This document shows positions 17,195-25,821 of a DNA stretch of 64,000 nt, piece after piece. Location: positions 73,486 to 137,485 of the forward strand of contig JBGAUW010000014.1 of the NCBI GenBank assembly GCA_044228435.1, given 5' to 3'. The stretch is from Bog-950 sp044228435 (GTDB taxonomy: Bacteria; Bacteroidota; Bacteroidia; Chitinophagales; LD1). Within the stretch, counting starts at the first letter, position 1; each line of letters opens with the position of its first letter. Made by a program: the position numbers and the translations under genes. Below the pieces are notes generated by a model that saw only the letters and a list, made by a program, of their open reading frames with translations, ran no database searches and had not been told where the DNA came from.

Positions 17195-17308
17195 GTTTTT
17201 TGTTTTTAAATGCGCTGTCGATATTGACGGTGCAAATGTGCATCGCCTGTAGCGCCCCTAAAATGGACGATAGCCGCTTTAGCATGGACAATTGCGCCCG
17301 CGCCAAAA

Positions 17309-17346
17309 TAAACGAGCCGGTTATTGCTTAATAACCGGCTCGTTTA
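17309..17346 (-). terminator. Terminator of rpoD
   Basis: Perfect 17-bp arms (17309-17325 with 17330-17346; core AACGAGCCGGTTATT) around a GCTT loop. It lies 24 bases after the rpoD stop, with a T run following on the minus strand. Confidence 0.88.
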
Positions 17347-17370
17347 TAGCTTTAGAATGAGACCTTATGG

Positions 17371-18240
17371 CTATGTGCCCAAATAACTCTTTAGCAGTTT
17401 ACACTTATCGGCGCTTTTGAGGCGCAGCAGGGCTTTATCGCGTATCTGCCTTACGCGCTCGCGGGTAAGGTCGTAGCGGGCGCCAATGTCTTCCAGGCTG
17501 GCAGGTTCATCCATACCAATACCAAAATACATTTTAAGCACTTCGGCCTGTTTTTCGGTTAACATAGCCAGCGAGCGCTCTACCTCGCAACGAAGCGAAT
17601 CGCTGTAACCTACTCCCCTGTCGGCCTGCTCGCTGTTGGGGTTTTCTAAAACGTCCAGCAGGCTGCTCTCCTCGCCGGTGCGGAAAGGGGCATCCATACT
17701 AACATGGCGGCCAGCTACGCCCAGGGTGCTGCGCACTTCATCAATCTCGAGGTTTAAAAGTTCGGCCAGTTCATCGGGAGTGGGTTCGCGCTCAAATTCC
17801 TGTTCGAGCTGGGCAAAGGCCTGGTTAATTTTATTTAGCGAGCCAACCTTGTTTAGCGGAAGGCGTATAATGCGGCTTTGTTCGGCCAGCGATTGTAGAA
17901 TAGACTGGCGAATCCACCAAACTGCATAGGATATAAACTTAAAACCCCTTGTTTCATCAAAGCGCTCGGCTGCTTTAATCAGGCCCAGGTTGCCTTCATT
18001 AATAAGATCCGATAGGGTAAGCCCCTGGTTTTGGTATTGCTTGGCCACAGAGACCACAAAACGGAGGTTGGCTTTTGTAAGCCTCTCCAGCGCATTTGTA
18101 TCGCCTTGTTTAATTTTTTTAGCTAAAACAACTTCTTCTTCGGCAGTAATCAGGTCAACACGGCCTATTTCCTGCAAATAGCGTTCAAGTGAAGCGCTAT
18201 CACGATTCGTGATGCTCTTCGAGATCTTAAGCTGGCGCAT
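17371..18240 (-). CDS. rpoD: Primary RNA polymerase sigma factor (sigma-70/SigA)
   Basis: The 289-residue protein begins MRQLKISKSITNRDSASLER, the usual start of the Bacteroidota housekeeping sigma factor. It has no region 1.1. Region 1.2 includes LERYLQEIGRVDLITAEEE, region 2 includes NLRFVVSVAKQYQNQGLTL and KFISYAVWWIRQSI, region 3 includes EREPTPDELAELL, and region 4 ends with DLTRERVRQIRDKALLRL. It directs RNA polymerase to TTTG/TAnnTTTG promoters rather than E. coli-type ones. The tail KLLKSYLG recurs in a 20-codon frame at 15027-15089. It is a single-gene unit with its own promoter and terminator. Confidence 0.95.
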   Translation of the reverse strand: MRQLKISKSITNRDSASLERYLQEIGRVDLITAEEEVVLAKKIKQGDTNALERLTKANLRFVVSVAKQYQNQGLTLSDLINEGNLGLIKAAERFDETRGFKFISYAVWWIRQSILQSLAEQSRIIRLPLNKVGSLNKINQAFAQLEQEFEREPTPDELAELLNLEIDEVRSTLGVAGRHVSMDAPFRTGEESSLLDVLENPNSEQADRGVGYSDSLRCEVERSLAMLTEKQAEVLKMYFGIGMDEPASLEDIGARYDLTRERVRQIRDKALLRLKSADKCKLLKSYLGT

Positions 18241-18348
18241 GGTAGGTGTAGATTTGTTTCGTTAGCAATTAGTTTGGTTACCCTAAAAGGAATACTTTTT
18301 TCTGTCAAAAAAAAATTTTAGGGTTATTTAAAAGTTAAAATTCGCTCT

Positions 18349-18381
18349 CAAAAATATAGTTCACAAAACCTGATTTGTCAA
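18349..18381 (-). promoter_or_regulatory. Candidate rpoD promoter
   Basis: On the minus strand, TTG (18379-18381) and TATTTTTG (18349-18356) are separated by 22 bases. This fits the Bacteroidota -33/-7 pattern, with slightly long spacing. The leader to the rpoD ATG would be about 100 bases. Confidence 0.45.
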
Positions 18382-18457
18382 GTGCAAAATCTTCCCCTAT
18401 GTATTGCAACAACAGATTATATTAGCGCCGCCCAAAAAAATAACCCCCAAAAACCAC

Positions 18458-19678
18458 ATGAAAAAAATTCTGCTGCCAGCGTTTATCGCCACCATCTTTT
18501 TTACTGCGTGTAATAACAAAAGTGCACCGGCTGTAAATGCCGAATTTGAGAAGCAACTACAGGAGAAATTTATTAATGCCAAAGAGGGCGATGTAATTGA
18601 ACTGCCAGAGGGAACTTTTACCCTTAACCGCTCGCTGATACTGGATGGCATTAAGAATATAACCATCCGTGGCAAAGGAATGGATAAAACCATTTTATCG
18701 TTTAAAGGGCAAAAAGACGGCGCCGAAGGCCTGCGTATAACTGCTGATGGCGTAGTAATGGAAGATTTTGCAGTGCTGGATGCCAAGGGCGATTGCATTA
18801 AAGTGCAGGATGCCACTAACGTAACCTTCCGCCGAATGAAGGTGGGCTGGACATCGTTACACGATACTAAAAACGGCAGCTACAGCACTTACCCGGTAGG
18901 CTGCAGCAATGTGTTAATTGAAGAATGTGATGTATTTGGCAGTAGCGATGCCGGCATTTATGTAGGCCAAAGCAAAAACATTATAGTGCGTAAAAACAAC
19001 GTGCACGATAATGTAGCAGGTATTGAAATTGAAAACAGCACCGGTGCCGATGTATACGATAATATTAGCACCAACAATACCGGCGGCGTATTAATTTTCG
19101 ATTTGCCTGATTTGCAAACAAAAAATGGCAGCCGTTGCCGCGTGTATAACAACAAAATAGTAAACAACAACGTGCCTAACTTTGGTGTAAAAGGAACTAC
19201 TGTAGGCGAAATACCTGCGGGCACCGGCATTATTGTAATGGCTACCAACCAGTGCGATGTATTTAATAACGAAATAAGCGGGCACAACACCGTTAGCGCA
19301 GCCATAGTAAGTTACCTGGCGCTGGCAAAGCCTTTTAAAGATTCTATTTACGACCCATACTGCGGTGGTATATCGGTGCGCGACAATAAAATTACCCGCG
19401 GCAGTGGCAAACTGGACCAAAGCGTAGTGTTTGGAAAAATGTTTGCTGCTATGTTTGGCGACCAGGTGCCGGATTTGGTGTATGACGGTTTTGTTAACCC
19501 TGCGAACAAAAACCCTGATGGAACTGTTAAGGAAGACCAGAAGATATGTTTCCGCAATAACGGTAACATTACCTTTAGCAATATGGATTTAGCCACGCAG
19601 GGTAAAAACCGCAACAGCGATATAAGCAAATTTGATTGCAGTTTACCTGCGCTGACAGAAGTAAAGTTGATGCCGTAA
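18458..19678 (+). CDS. Parallel beta-helix lipoprotein (partner of diheme cytochrome)
   Basis: The start was placed at the ATG of MKKILLPAFIATIFFTAC, which gives a proper lipoprotein signal with a T-A-C lipobox (406 residues). A longer in-frame start 54 bases upstream lacks a clear signal. The protein is a right-handed parallel beta-helix: FTLNRSLILDGIKNITIRGKG near the start, then many short GVxxxN/NIxVRxN coils (GIYVGQSKNIIVRKNNV, GIEIENSTGADVYDNIS). It resembles the conserved beta-helix family TIGR03805, whose members usually sit next to a diheme cytochrome of the TIGR03806 (SO2930-like) family. That partner follows here at 19916. The substrate is unknown; a surface polysaccharide is a guess. 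Confidence 0.82.
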   Translation: MKKILLPAFIATIFFTACNNKSAPAVNAEFEKQLQEKFINAKEGDVIELPEGTFTLNRSLILDGIKNITIRGKGMDKTILSFKGQKDGAEGLRITADGVVMEDFAVLDAKGDCIKVQDATNVTFRRMKVGWTSLHDTKNGSYSTYPVGCSNVLIEECDVFGSSDAGIYVGQSKNIIVRKNNVHDNVAGIEIENSTGADVYDNISTNNTGGVLIFDLPDLQTKNGSRCRVYNNKIVNNNVPNFGVKGTTVGEIPAGTGIIVMATNQCDVFNNEISGHNTVSAAIVSYLALAKPFKDSIYDPYCGGISVRDNKITRGSGKLDQSVVFGKMFAAMFGDQVPDLVYDGFVNPANKNPDGTVKEDQKICFRNNGNITFSNMDLATQGKNRNSDISKFDCSLPALTEVKLMP

Positions 19679-19855
19679 TTGTTAATGATCTATAATCAAT
19701 GATCAAACAATACAGAAGCATAGTGAATCAATGACCAATTAACAATTATAAAACAATACAAATAAAGCATAAAGGAAGAAGGTTAAAGAACAACAATCGT
19801 TTCACAAAGAATTCAAATTTTAACGGTCTGCGCCTGATAACTATCATGTGGTTTG

Positions 19856-19863
19856 TATTTTTG
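19856..19863 (+). promoter_or_regulatory. Candidate -7 element (TATTTTTG) of the cytochrome gene
   Basis: TATTTTTG is an exact TAnnTTTG match 52 bases before the cytochrome ATG. It suggests that the cytochrome gene has its own promoter in the 237-base gap after the beta-helix gene. A -33 TTG at the right distance is not clear. Confidence 0.45.
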
Positions 19864-19915
19864 TAATGTTGGATAATTGTAAGATGGGAGTTGAAAAATA
19901 CCCTGTAGGAAAAAC

Positions 19916-21016
19916 ATGAAACGCACCCCACAAATTCTTTGGGCCTTTACGCTGGCCGTATTTTTAATAGTTTATGCAGTTAGCTGCAACCTTAAAAAAA
20001 GCTCGGCGGTAGTGCTGGATGTGGCAGCTAAACCGTTTGAAAAACTAAGCGACTACAATTTTTTTGCAGGGGTAATGAACGAACTAAAGCCCAATGCACT
20101 GGTAGTACCCTACGATTTAATTACCCCCCTGTTTACCGATTATGCCCATAAGGCCCGCTTTGTGTATGTGCCCGAAGGCAAGCATGCCGAATACGATACT
20201 ACCCAGGTATTGCAATTGCCGGTAGGCAGCTGCCTGATAAAAAACTTTTATTACCCCGAAGATTTTAGAGTGAAAGGCGGTAAGCGCCGCATAATGGAAA
20301 CCCGCCTGTTGGTACACCGCAACGATGCATGGGAGGCCCTGGATTATATTTGGAACGATGAGCAAACCGAGGCCAAGCTGGAAAGCGCCGGTGATATTAA
20401 ACAGGTTAGCTGGACCCACTACGATGGCACCCAACGTAAAGCCGACTACATAATACCTAACAAAAACCAGTGCAAAGGCTGCCACTGGAACAACGGCACC
20501 AACATTGTACCTATTGGCCCAAAAGTTAGAAACCTGAACCGGGATTTTGACTATGCCGATGGTAAAGAGAACCAATTAGCGCACTGGGCTAAATTAGGCA
20601 TTCTAACGGGCCTTCCTGCTAGTGATGTGCCTGCACTTGCTGATTGGACCGACTCGGCGCATTACAGCACCGATGCCCGCGCAAGGGCTTATTTAGAGAT
20701 GAACTGTGCCCATTGCCACAATCCCAAGGGCCCTGCATATACCTCGGGCCTCTATTTGAACGTAGATAACAATAATGCAGAGAGCGTAGGTTATTGCAAA
20801 ACACCGGTAGCCGCAGGCAAAGCAACGGGCAACTTGTTTTACGATATAGTACCCGGCAACCCCGAAGAATCTATTATGGTGTTCCGGATGAAGAGCGAAG
20901 ACCCCGGTATAAAAATGCCTGAGTTGGGTAAAGGCCTGGTACATAAAGAAGGCGTAGACCTTATTTACAAGTGGATTGCAGAAATGAAGTGGAACAGTTG
21001 TGGAAGGAAGGAGTAA
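19916..21016 (+). CDS. SO2930-like diheme c-type cytochrome lipoprotein
   Basis: A 366-residue protein with a lipoprotein signal (hydrophobic run, then VSC24). Two heme c motifs are visible: C186-K-G-C189-H190 and C264-A-H-C267-H268. The N-terminal half (PNALVVPYDLITPLFTDYAHKARFVYVPEG) is the conserved non-heme part of the TIGR03806/SO2930 family. The second heme region, AYLEMNCAHCHNPKG, resembles cytochrome modules of Planctomycete-type and oxidative surface enzymes. The protein is probably exported and anchored to a membrane, passing electrons. Its partner enzyme may be the beta-helix lipoprotein just upstream. The reaction is unknown. Confidence 0.85.
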   Translation: MKRTPQILWAFTLAVFLIVYAVSCNLKKSSAVVLDVAAKPFEKLSDYNFFAGVMNELKPNALVVPYDLITPLFTDYAHKARFVYVPEGKHAEYDTTQVLQLPVGSCLIKNFYYPEDFRVKGGKRRIMETRLLVHRNDAWEALDYIWNDEQTEAKLESAGDIKQVSWTHYDGTQRKADYIIPNKNQCKGCHWNNGTNIVPIGPKVRNLNRDFDYADGKENQLAHWAKLGILTGLPASDVPALADWTDSAHYSTDARARAYLEMNCAHCHNPKGPAYTSGLYLNVDNNNAESVGYCKTPVAAGKATGNLFYDIVPGNPEESIMVFRMKSEDPGIKMPELGKGLVHKEGVDLIYKWIAEMKWNSCGRKE

Positions 21017-21148
21017 TTGCCAGTCTACAGTCGGCAAATAATATGGAATACAATTAGGCTGTTACAAAGCGGATTATGGAATTGCCGCAATGTGTGCATC
21101 TAAAATATGATACGCATATTTTGCGTTAGTATAATACAATCTTTTGGT

Positions 21149-21853
21149 ATGAAGATATTCCATCAAACCCTGATCCTACTGATATTGCTAAGTTTTACGC
21201 GCTGTAATGCACAACCTACAGGTAAGAACAAAGAACAGGTGACTCAACTTGCAGGGCATAGCAACCGCTTAACTAACACAGAGGTAAAAGACGCCAAACG
21301 TGTAAATATCAATTATCAGTTTAGAGGCAACTGCTATGCTTATAGCAGCACTAATAATGCAGCGCCATCAAATGGCGAAGCCCATTCTGACAATATTGCT
21401 CAACGAATTGATTCCACCTTTCCGCGCAACGGGTTTTATATGGTAATAAACGAAATGGAGTATGTGATAAATGGCAAGTATCTACATCAGAAACTATACA
21501 TGATAAATACGGGAGATACTGCAACAAAATTAGGAGCACAGGATAGCCGCCTGAACATAATAGCCGAAGCTTTAAACGAGAAAAATGAATGGAAGCCTAT
21601 CAGCTATTTGCCGTCCAGTTGGTGCGGAAATAGCTACCACACGGTTGTGCTTGACACTAACCAATACTGGAGCTTTGATATGCCTGTATTTGCAGGAACA
21701 TTCAAAACAAAAATACGTTATGTGCTGCTTGTAGATAATGAGCCTAAAATTGTAAGCAATGAAGTTCATGCTTATATAAATACGCCTCAGTTTAACAGGG
21801 AGAGTAAACAAGGGCATAATGCAAACAGCATCATGGACCCGTATAATGATTAG
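21149..21853 (+). CDS. Secreted lipoprotein of unknown function
   Basis: I place the start at the ATG of MKIFHQTLILLILLSFTRCNAQ, 42 bases inside a longer frame, because it opens a good lipoprotein signal with C19. The product is 234 residues. The mature part is probably beta-rich, with YVINGKYLHQKLYMINTGDT, then KNEWKPISYLPSSWCGNSYHTVVLDTNQYWSFDMPVFAGTFKTKIRYVLL. The latter looks like an Ig-like or beta-sandwich fold. No family is recognised. The next gene, also secreted, follows after 35 bases, so the two may form one transcript. Confidence 0.65.
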   Translation: MKIFHQTLILLILLSFTRCNAQPTGKNKEQVTQLAGHSNRLTNTEVKDAKRVNINYQFRGNCYAYSSTNNAAPSNGEAHSDNIAQRIDSTFPRNGFYMVINEMEYVINGKYLHQKLYMINTGDTATKLGAQDSRLNIIAEALNEKNEWKPISYLPSSWCGNSYHTVVLDTNQYWSFDMPVFAGTFKTKIRYVLLVDNEPKIVSNEVHAYINTPQFNRESKQGHNANSIMDPYND

Positions 21854-21888
21854 CTTTATGTTATTAAATTCAGTATAAATAACGTTTA

Positions 21889-22578
21889 ATGCTTTTACGC
21901 ATAATTATACCCGCCATTTTTGTTTTATGCTTACAGGCGAGTTTAAAGGCTCAATACACATCGCAAACTGAGATCAACTCTGTTGTTACAGATTTTATAA
22001 ATAAAGAAAAGGCATTGGCATCAACAGATACACTTTGTGTATACGAGCATTATTGTGTGGGTTGCATGGTGTTTACAGATGAAATATTAACCCAAACCGC
22101 ATCGGGTGAAAAGAAAATAATTATTGATGATGAAAACTACTGCAAAAGCGCTACCGCCTACATATTATACAAGCAAGATGGCACAACCTATATAACAAAG
22201 TTTGACAGGTGTTACAATTATCAGATAATGAGGCTGGACAACAACAGTATTTGGGATAGCTTTTTTGTTTACAAGCATATTATCAAAAAAGAAGTTCCGA
22301 AAATGTTTCAATACAAAACTGCTGATGGTCAGGTTATAACAACCACAATTGATCATAGTTTTTTTCAGGACTTTAAGCTATTTAATCAAGACAGTATAAC
22401 ATCATTTAGTTTTGACGCGTTCGATTTTGGTAAAACCAATGAACTAGGGGGCAGCGACAGAATAAATATTAATTACACTCACAATAAAAACCTAAAGGCA
22501 AGGGCCTTTGCCAATCGAATCCAAAAGCTGGTAGATAACCTGGAGCAAGAACATGCATTTTCCGGTAAAAGGCGGTAA
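21889..22578 (+). CDS. Secreted protein of unknown function
   Basis: A 229-residue protein with a signal peptide (about 1-20, ending LKAQ). The mature part has several cysteines (CVYEHYCVGC, YCKSA, DRCYNY), which may form disulfides in the periplasm. No known domain is recognised. It follows another secreted unknown protein by 35 bases and is followed by two strong hairpins, so it is the last gene of its unit. Confidence 0.65.
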   Translation: MLLRIIIPAIFVLCLQASLKAQYTSQTEINSVVTDFINKEKALASTDTLCVYEHYCVGCMVFTDEILTQTASGEKKIIIDDENYCKSATAYILYKQDGTTYITKFDRCYNYQIMRLDNNSIWDSFFVYKHIIKKEVPKMFQYKTADGQVITTTIDHSFFQDFKLFNQDSITSFSFDAFDFGKTNELGGSDRININYTHNKNLKARAFANRIQKLVDNLEQEHAFSGKRR

Positions 22579-22588
22579 TAGCTTTTTA

Positions 22589-22619
22589 GACATCGGAAGT
22601 TGAAAAAACTTCCGATGTC
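22589..22619 (+). terminator. Hairpin of the ACTTCCGA family
   Basis: Perfect 12-bp arms GACATCGGAAGT (22589-22600) and ACTTCCGATGTC (22608-22619) lie 10 bases after the secreted-protein stop. The core resembles dyads at 11353, 11673 and 41239. Confidence 0.75.
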
Positions 22620-22633
22620 GATAGGCAGAAACA

Positions 22634-22675
22634 CAGAAGCCGCAGGAAAATTTCTTTCTGCGGCTTCTGCTTTTT
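22634..22675 (+). terminator. Rho-independent terminator
   Basis: Perfect 12-bp arms CAGAAGCCGCAG (22634-22645) and CTGCGGCTTCTG (22658-22669), then a T run. It is the second of two consecutive hairpins between the secreted-protein gene and convergent glmM, and can act in both directions. Confidence 0.85.
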
Positions 22676-22681
22676 ACTTTG

Positions 22682-22708
22682 GGCACGAGTGGACACTCGC
22701 GCCAGTTT
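22682..22708. repeat. Dispersed palindromic repeat, copy A
   Basis: GGCACGAGTG-GA-CACTCGCGCC is a near-perfect inverted repeat with a 2-base centre, followed by AGTTT. A diverged copy lies at 44150-44176, and a weaker one at about 25697-25730. All are between genes. Confidence 0.55.
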
Positions 22709-22732
22709 GGGAGAGAAATTACTTGCTATTCC

Positions 22733-24127
22733 TTACTCGCTTCTTTTCTTACTAAAGGTTTGCAGGTCGCTCATTAACTGGTTGGCAATGTTATCGGCGG
22801 TAGTGGCCGAGTTGCTTTCGCTGTATATACGGATGATAGGCTCGGTGTTGCTGCGGCGCAGGTGAACCCACTCGTTTTCAAAATCAATTTTAACGCCATC
22901 GATGGTATTAACCGGATACTTGCGGTATTTCTTTTCTACCTCATCAAAAAGGTAGTCGATGTTTACCGAAAGGTCGAGGTCAATCTTCTTTTTAGCCATG
23001 TAGTATGATGGATACTTGGCGCGAAGCAATGATGCTGTTTTACCAAACTTGGCAAGGTGGGTTAAAAACAAAGCAATACCAGCCAAAGCATCGCGGCCGT
23101 AGTGCAGCTCGGGGTAGATAATACCTCCGTTGCCTTCGCCACCTATAATGGCCTTTACTTCCTTCATCTTCTCCACTACGTTCACCTCTCCTACTGCGCT
23201 GGCAAAATACTCGCCGCCTAACTTTTTAGTTACATCGCTTAATGCGCGGGTGCTGCTAAGGTTAGAAACCGTGTTGCCTTTTTTGTTGCTCAATATATAA
23301 TCGGCCACAGCCACCAGGGTATACTCTTCGCCAAACATGTTGCCATCTTCGCAAACTAAAGCAAGTCGGTCAACATCCGGGTCAACCGAAATACCTAAGT
23401 CGGCATTTTGTTTTCTTACCGTAACGGCCAATTCATTCAAATTCTCGGGTAGTGGCTCCGGGTTATGCGGAAACTGACCATTAGGCTCGCAAAACAGTTC
23501 GGTAACTGTTTCTACCCCTAAAGCTTTAAGCAACTTAGGCACGGCAATACCGCCGGTGCTGTTTACGCAATCAATTACCACTTTAAAGTTGCGGGCTTTA
23601 ATAGCCTCAACATCTACCAGCTTAAGCTTTAAAATCTTTTCAATGTGCTTATCTATGTAGGTATTATCGGTAGTATAGCTGCCTAAAGAGTTTACATCTT
23701 CAAATTCGATGGTCTTATCTTCGGCATTGCGCAAAATCTCCTCTCCTGCCTTAGCCGAAATAAATTCGCCATGGCTGTTTAAAAGTTTAAGCGCATTCCA
23801 TTGCTTGGGGTTGTGCGAGGCTGTAATAATAATACCACCGCCTGCTTTCTCTTCGTGTACGGCAATTTCTACGGTAGGTGTTGTGCTAAGGCCAAGGTCC
23901 ACCACATCAATACCAATGGATAGCAAAGAGCCTACAACTATATTATTTACCATTTCGCCACTAATGCGCGCATCGCGGCCTATAACCACTTTGCGGTTGC
24001 CTTCGTTGGCTTTTATCCACTCGCCAAAGGCAAGGGTAAACTTCATTATATCGGTAGGTGTTAAGTTTGCACCCGGAAAACCGCCGATAGTACCACGTAT
24101 TCCTGAAATAGATTTTATAAGCGACAA
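22733..24127 (-). CDS. glmM: Phosphoglucosamine mutase
   Basis: A 464-residue alpha-D-phosphohexomutase. The start is a TTG codon (MSLIKSISGIRGTIGG); no ATG is found upstream in frame, and this N-terminus is the usual one in Bacteroidota. The phosphoserine loop is TASHNP with S104. The metal loop is DPDVDR, the sugar-binding loop GEGNGG, and the phosphate-binding loop RRSNTEP near the end. It converts glucosamine-6-phosphate to glucosamine-1-phosphate for peptidoglycan and lipid A precursors. Related phosphomannomutases have the same fold, but the SGIRG opening and overall pattern fit the GlmM-like Bacteroidota group. It forms a single-gene unit with a clear -7 element upstream. Confidence 0.88.
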   Translation of the reverse strand: MSLIKSISGIRGTIGGFPGANLTPTDIMKFTLAFGEWIKANEGNRKVVIGRDARISGEMVNNIVVGSLLSIGIDVVDLGLSTTPTVEIAVHEEKAGGGIIITASHNPKQWNALKLLNSHGEFISAKAGEEILRNAEDKTIEFEDVNSLGSYTTDNTYIDKHIEKILKLKLVDVEAIKARNFKVVIDCVNSTGGIAVPKLLKALGVETVTELFCEPNGQFPHNPEPLPENLNELAVTVRKQNADLGISVDPDVDRLALVCEDGNMFGEEYTLVAVADYILSNKKGNTVSNLSSTRALSDVTKKLGGEYFASAVGEVNVVEKMKEVKAIIGGEGNGGIIYPELHYGRDALAGIALFLTHLAKFGKTASLLRAKYPSYYMAKKKIDLDLSVNIDYLFDEVEKKYRKYPVNTIDGVKIDFENEWVHLRRSNTEPIIRIYSESNSATTADNIANQLMSDLQTFSKKRSE

Positions 24128-24153
24128 AGTATTCGTTTTTATTTTTGGGAGCG

Positions 24154-24161
24154 CAAATGTA
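24154..24161 (-). promoter_or_regulatory. Candidate -7 element (TACATTTG) of glmM
   Basis: On the minus strand, TACATTTG is an exact TAnnTTTG match 26 bases before the TTG start of glmM. The resulting leader would be about 20 bases. This supports the TTG start. Confidence 0.45.
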
Positions 24162-24219
24162 TAAATTTCGACTTTTTATTGAAGTATGAAGTAGACGTAG
24201 TTATAAACAAAAATGAAAA

Positions 24220-24954
24220 ATGGGAAGCAAAAATTGGTTTGAAGAATGGTTCAATTCGCCTTATTACCACTTATTATACTCTAACCGTAACGATGCTGAG
24301 GCTGAACTTTTTATAAAGCAAATAGCGGGCTTTTTAAACATTCCGCAAGGCGCAAAAGTGCTGGATGTGGCCTGTGGCAAAGGCCGGCACTCTAAAACCC
24401 TGGCAAAGCTCGGTTTTGAAGTAACCGGCATCGATTTATCGGAAAACAGCATTGCCGAGGCCAAACAATCGGCGTGCGAAACCCTGCATTTTGATGTGTG
24501 GGATATGCGAAAAACTTACAAGCCCGGCGCCTTTGCGTTTGTATTTAACCTGTTTAGCAGCTTTGGTTACTTTGATGACGAGCGCGAAGATTATGCCTGC
24601 ATTAACGCCTTTGCCGAAAATTTGCAACCACACGGCACATTGGTAATTGATTATATAAACAGTGAGGTAGCAGTAAAAGGAATGAAGCCAAGGGAAATAA
24701 TACAGCGCGGCGAAACGCAGTTTCACATTCAAAAAAGATTAGAGAATGGCTTTATAAAAAAGAAGATTGAGTTTTTAGCGGATGGTGAAGATTATAGCTT
24801 TGAAGAGCAGTTGAAAGTAATTAACCAGTTCCGCTTTAACCAAATGCTAAGCAGTGCGGGTTTTACAATACAACATACCTTTGGCGATTACGCATTAAAT
24901 AAATTTGAACCATCTTCATCGCCGCGTTTAATAATGGTTGCGCAAAAATTATGA
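24220..24954 (+). CDS. Class I SAM-dependent methyltransferase
   Basis: A 244-residue protein with a Rossmann-like methyltransferase fold. Motif I is VLDVACGKGRHS (residues 47-58), and the acidic end of strand 2 is GIDLSE. Motif IV-like VFNLFSSFGYF is also present. The N-terminus, WFEEWFNSPYYHLLY, is a conserved start of a common Bacteroidota family. The substrate is unknown. It overlaps the next gene (PAP2 phosphatase) by four bases (ATGA), so the two are translationally coupled. Confidence 0.85.
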   Translation: MGSKNWFEEWFNSPYYHLLYSNRNDAEAELFIKQIAGFLNIPQGAKVLDVACGKGRHSKTLAKLGFEVTGIDLSENSIAEAKQSACETLHFDVWDMRKTYKPGAFAFVFNLFSSFGYFDDEREDYACINAFAENLQPHGTLVIDYINSEVAVKGMKPREIIQRGETQFHIQKRLENGFIKKKIEFLADGEDYSFEEQLKVINQFRFNQMLSSAGFTIQHTFGDYALNKFEPSSSPRLIMVAQKL

Positions 24955-25505
24955 TAGAAACCTTTAGGCAATTGGACCACCAGCTTTTTTATTTGGTTAA
25001 CCATACTCTGGCTAACCCGGTGCTGGATTTTTTATGCCCGGTTTTTCGCAGCAAGGCTTCTATGGCATTTGTATATTGTCTTATAGCCTATGGCTTTTAT
25101 AGCGAATATCCTAGACAGTTTATAAAAATTGCCACCGCAGGTGCCCTGGCTTACCTGCTTACCGATCAGCTTTCGGCGCATGTTATAAAATCAATAGTGC
25201 AACGCATAAGGCCCTGCAACAACCCTGCAATAGAGGCGCGCTTGTTGTTGGACTACTGTGGCAGTGGTTTAAGTTTTGTATCGGCCCATGCCGGCAATAC
25301 CTTTGGCACGGCCACGCTTGTATGTATAGTTAGCACCAACAAAAAGTTTAGTGTTGCTGCCAGCATTTGGGCTGCAGTGGTTTCGTTTTCGCAGGTGTAT
25401 GTAGGTGTTCACTTTCCGGCCGATGTAATTGGGGGGGCGTTGCTGGGGATATTGGTTGGAAGTGGGATTGCGTGTGGTTTGAAGAAATTCTTTCCAGTTG
25501 AGTAG
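24951..25505 (+). CDS. PAP2 family phosphatase
   Basis: A 184-residue membrane protein of the type 2 phosphatidic acid phosphatase superfamily with about five hydrophobic segments. The three catalytic motifs are KSIVQRIRPCN (motif 1, K-x6-RP), SFVSAHAGNTF (motif 2, variant of PSGH with SAH) and SQVYVGVHFPADVIGG (motif 3, SR-like with H and D). Such enzymes remove phosphate from lipid phosphates, such as undecaprenyl pyrophosphate or phosphatidic acid. It starts inside the end of the methyltransferase gene. Likely located in the inner membrane. Confidence 0.85.
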   Translation: MIETFRQLDHQLFYLVNHTLANPVLDFLCPVFRSKASMAFVYCLIAYGFYSEYPRQFIKIATAGALAYLLTDQLSAHVIKSIVQRIRPCNNPAIEARLLLDYCGSGLSFVSAHAGNTFGTATLVCIVSTNKKFSVAASIWAAVVSFSQVYVGVHFPADVIGGALLGILVGSGIACGLKKFFPVE

Positions 25506-25821
25506 AAACGGCCATATGGGTAAGGCCTATGGCCTTTTAATACGGATACGATTCTTCTGACATCTTAAATGCCGAATACAAACCCCATCTGCCTTCGGCA
25601 TCTTCCCCTAAAGGGAAAGACCGCAAGTTTTTTAGACTACTGCAAAGCATAAAACACTAAACTGAATTTACTATTCGCAGTTATGCCATCTTTAGTGCGT
25701 GCGAGAGGACGCTCATGCGAAATTTAGCGTAAACGCGAAACTATTCCTACTTTTAAAAAATGTATCTATTATTGACTATTCACTGCTAACAATTTATATT
25801 ATCTATTAACTAATTACAGCC
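25506..25821. other. Intergenic stretch with hairpins, no gene
   Basis: This 316-base stretch has no supported gene. A small dyad GGCCATA/TATGGCC (25510-25516, 25528-25534) followed by TTTT may end the PAP2 operon. At 25590-25600, TGCC-TTC-GGCA forms a small hairpin; next to it is CTTCCCCTAAAGGGAAAG. A weakly palindromic GTGCGAGAGGACGCTCATGCG sequence near 25700 resembles the dispersed repeat at 22682. Confidence 0.5.
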
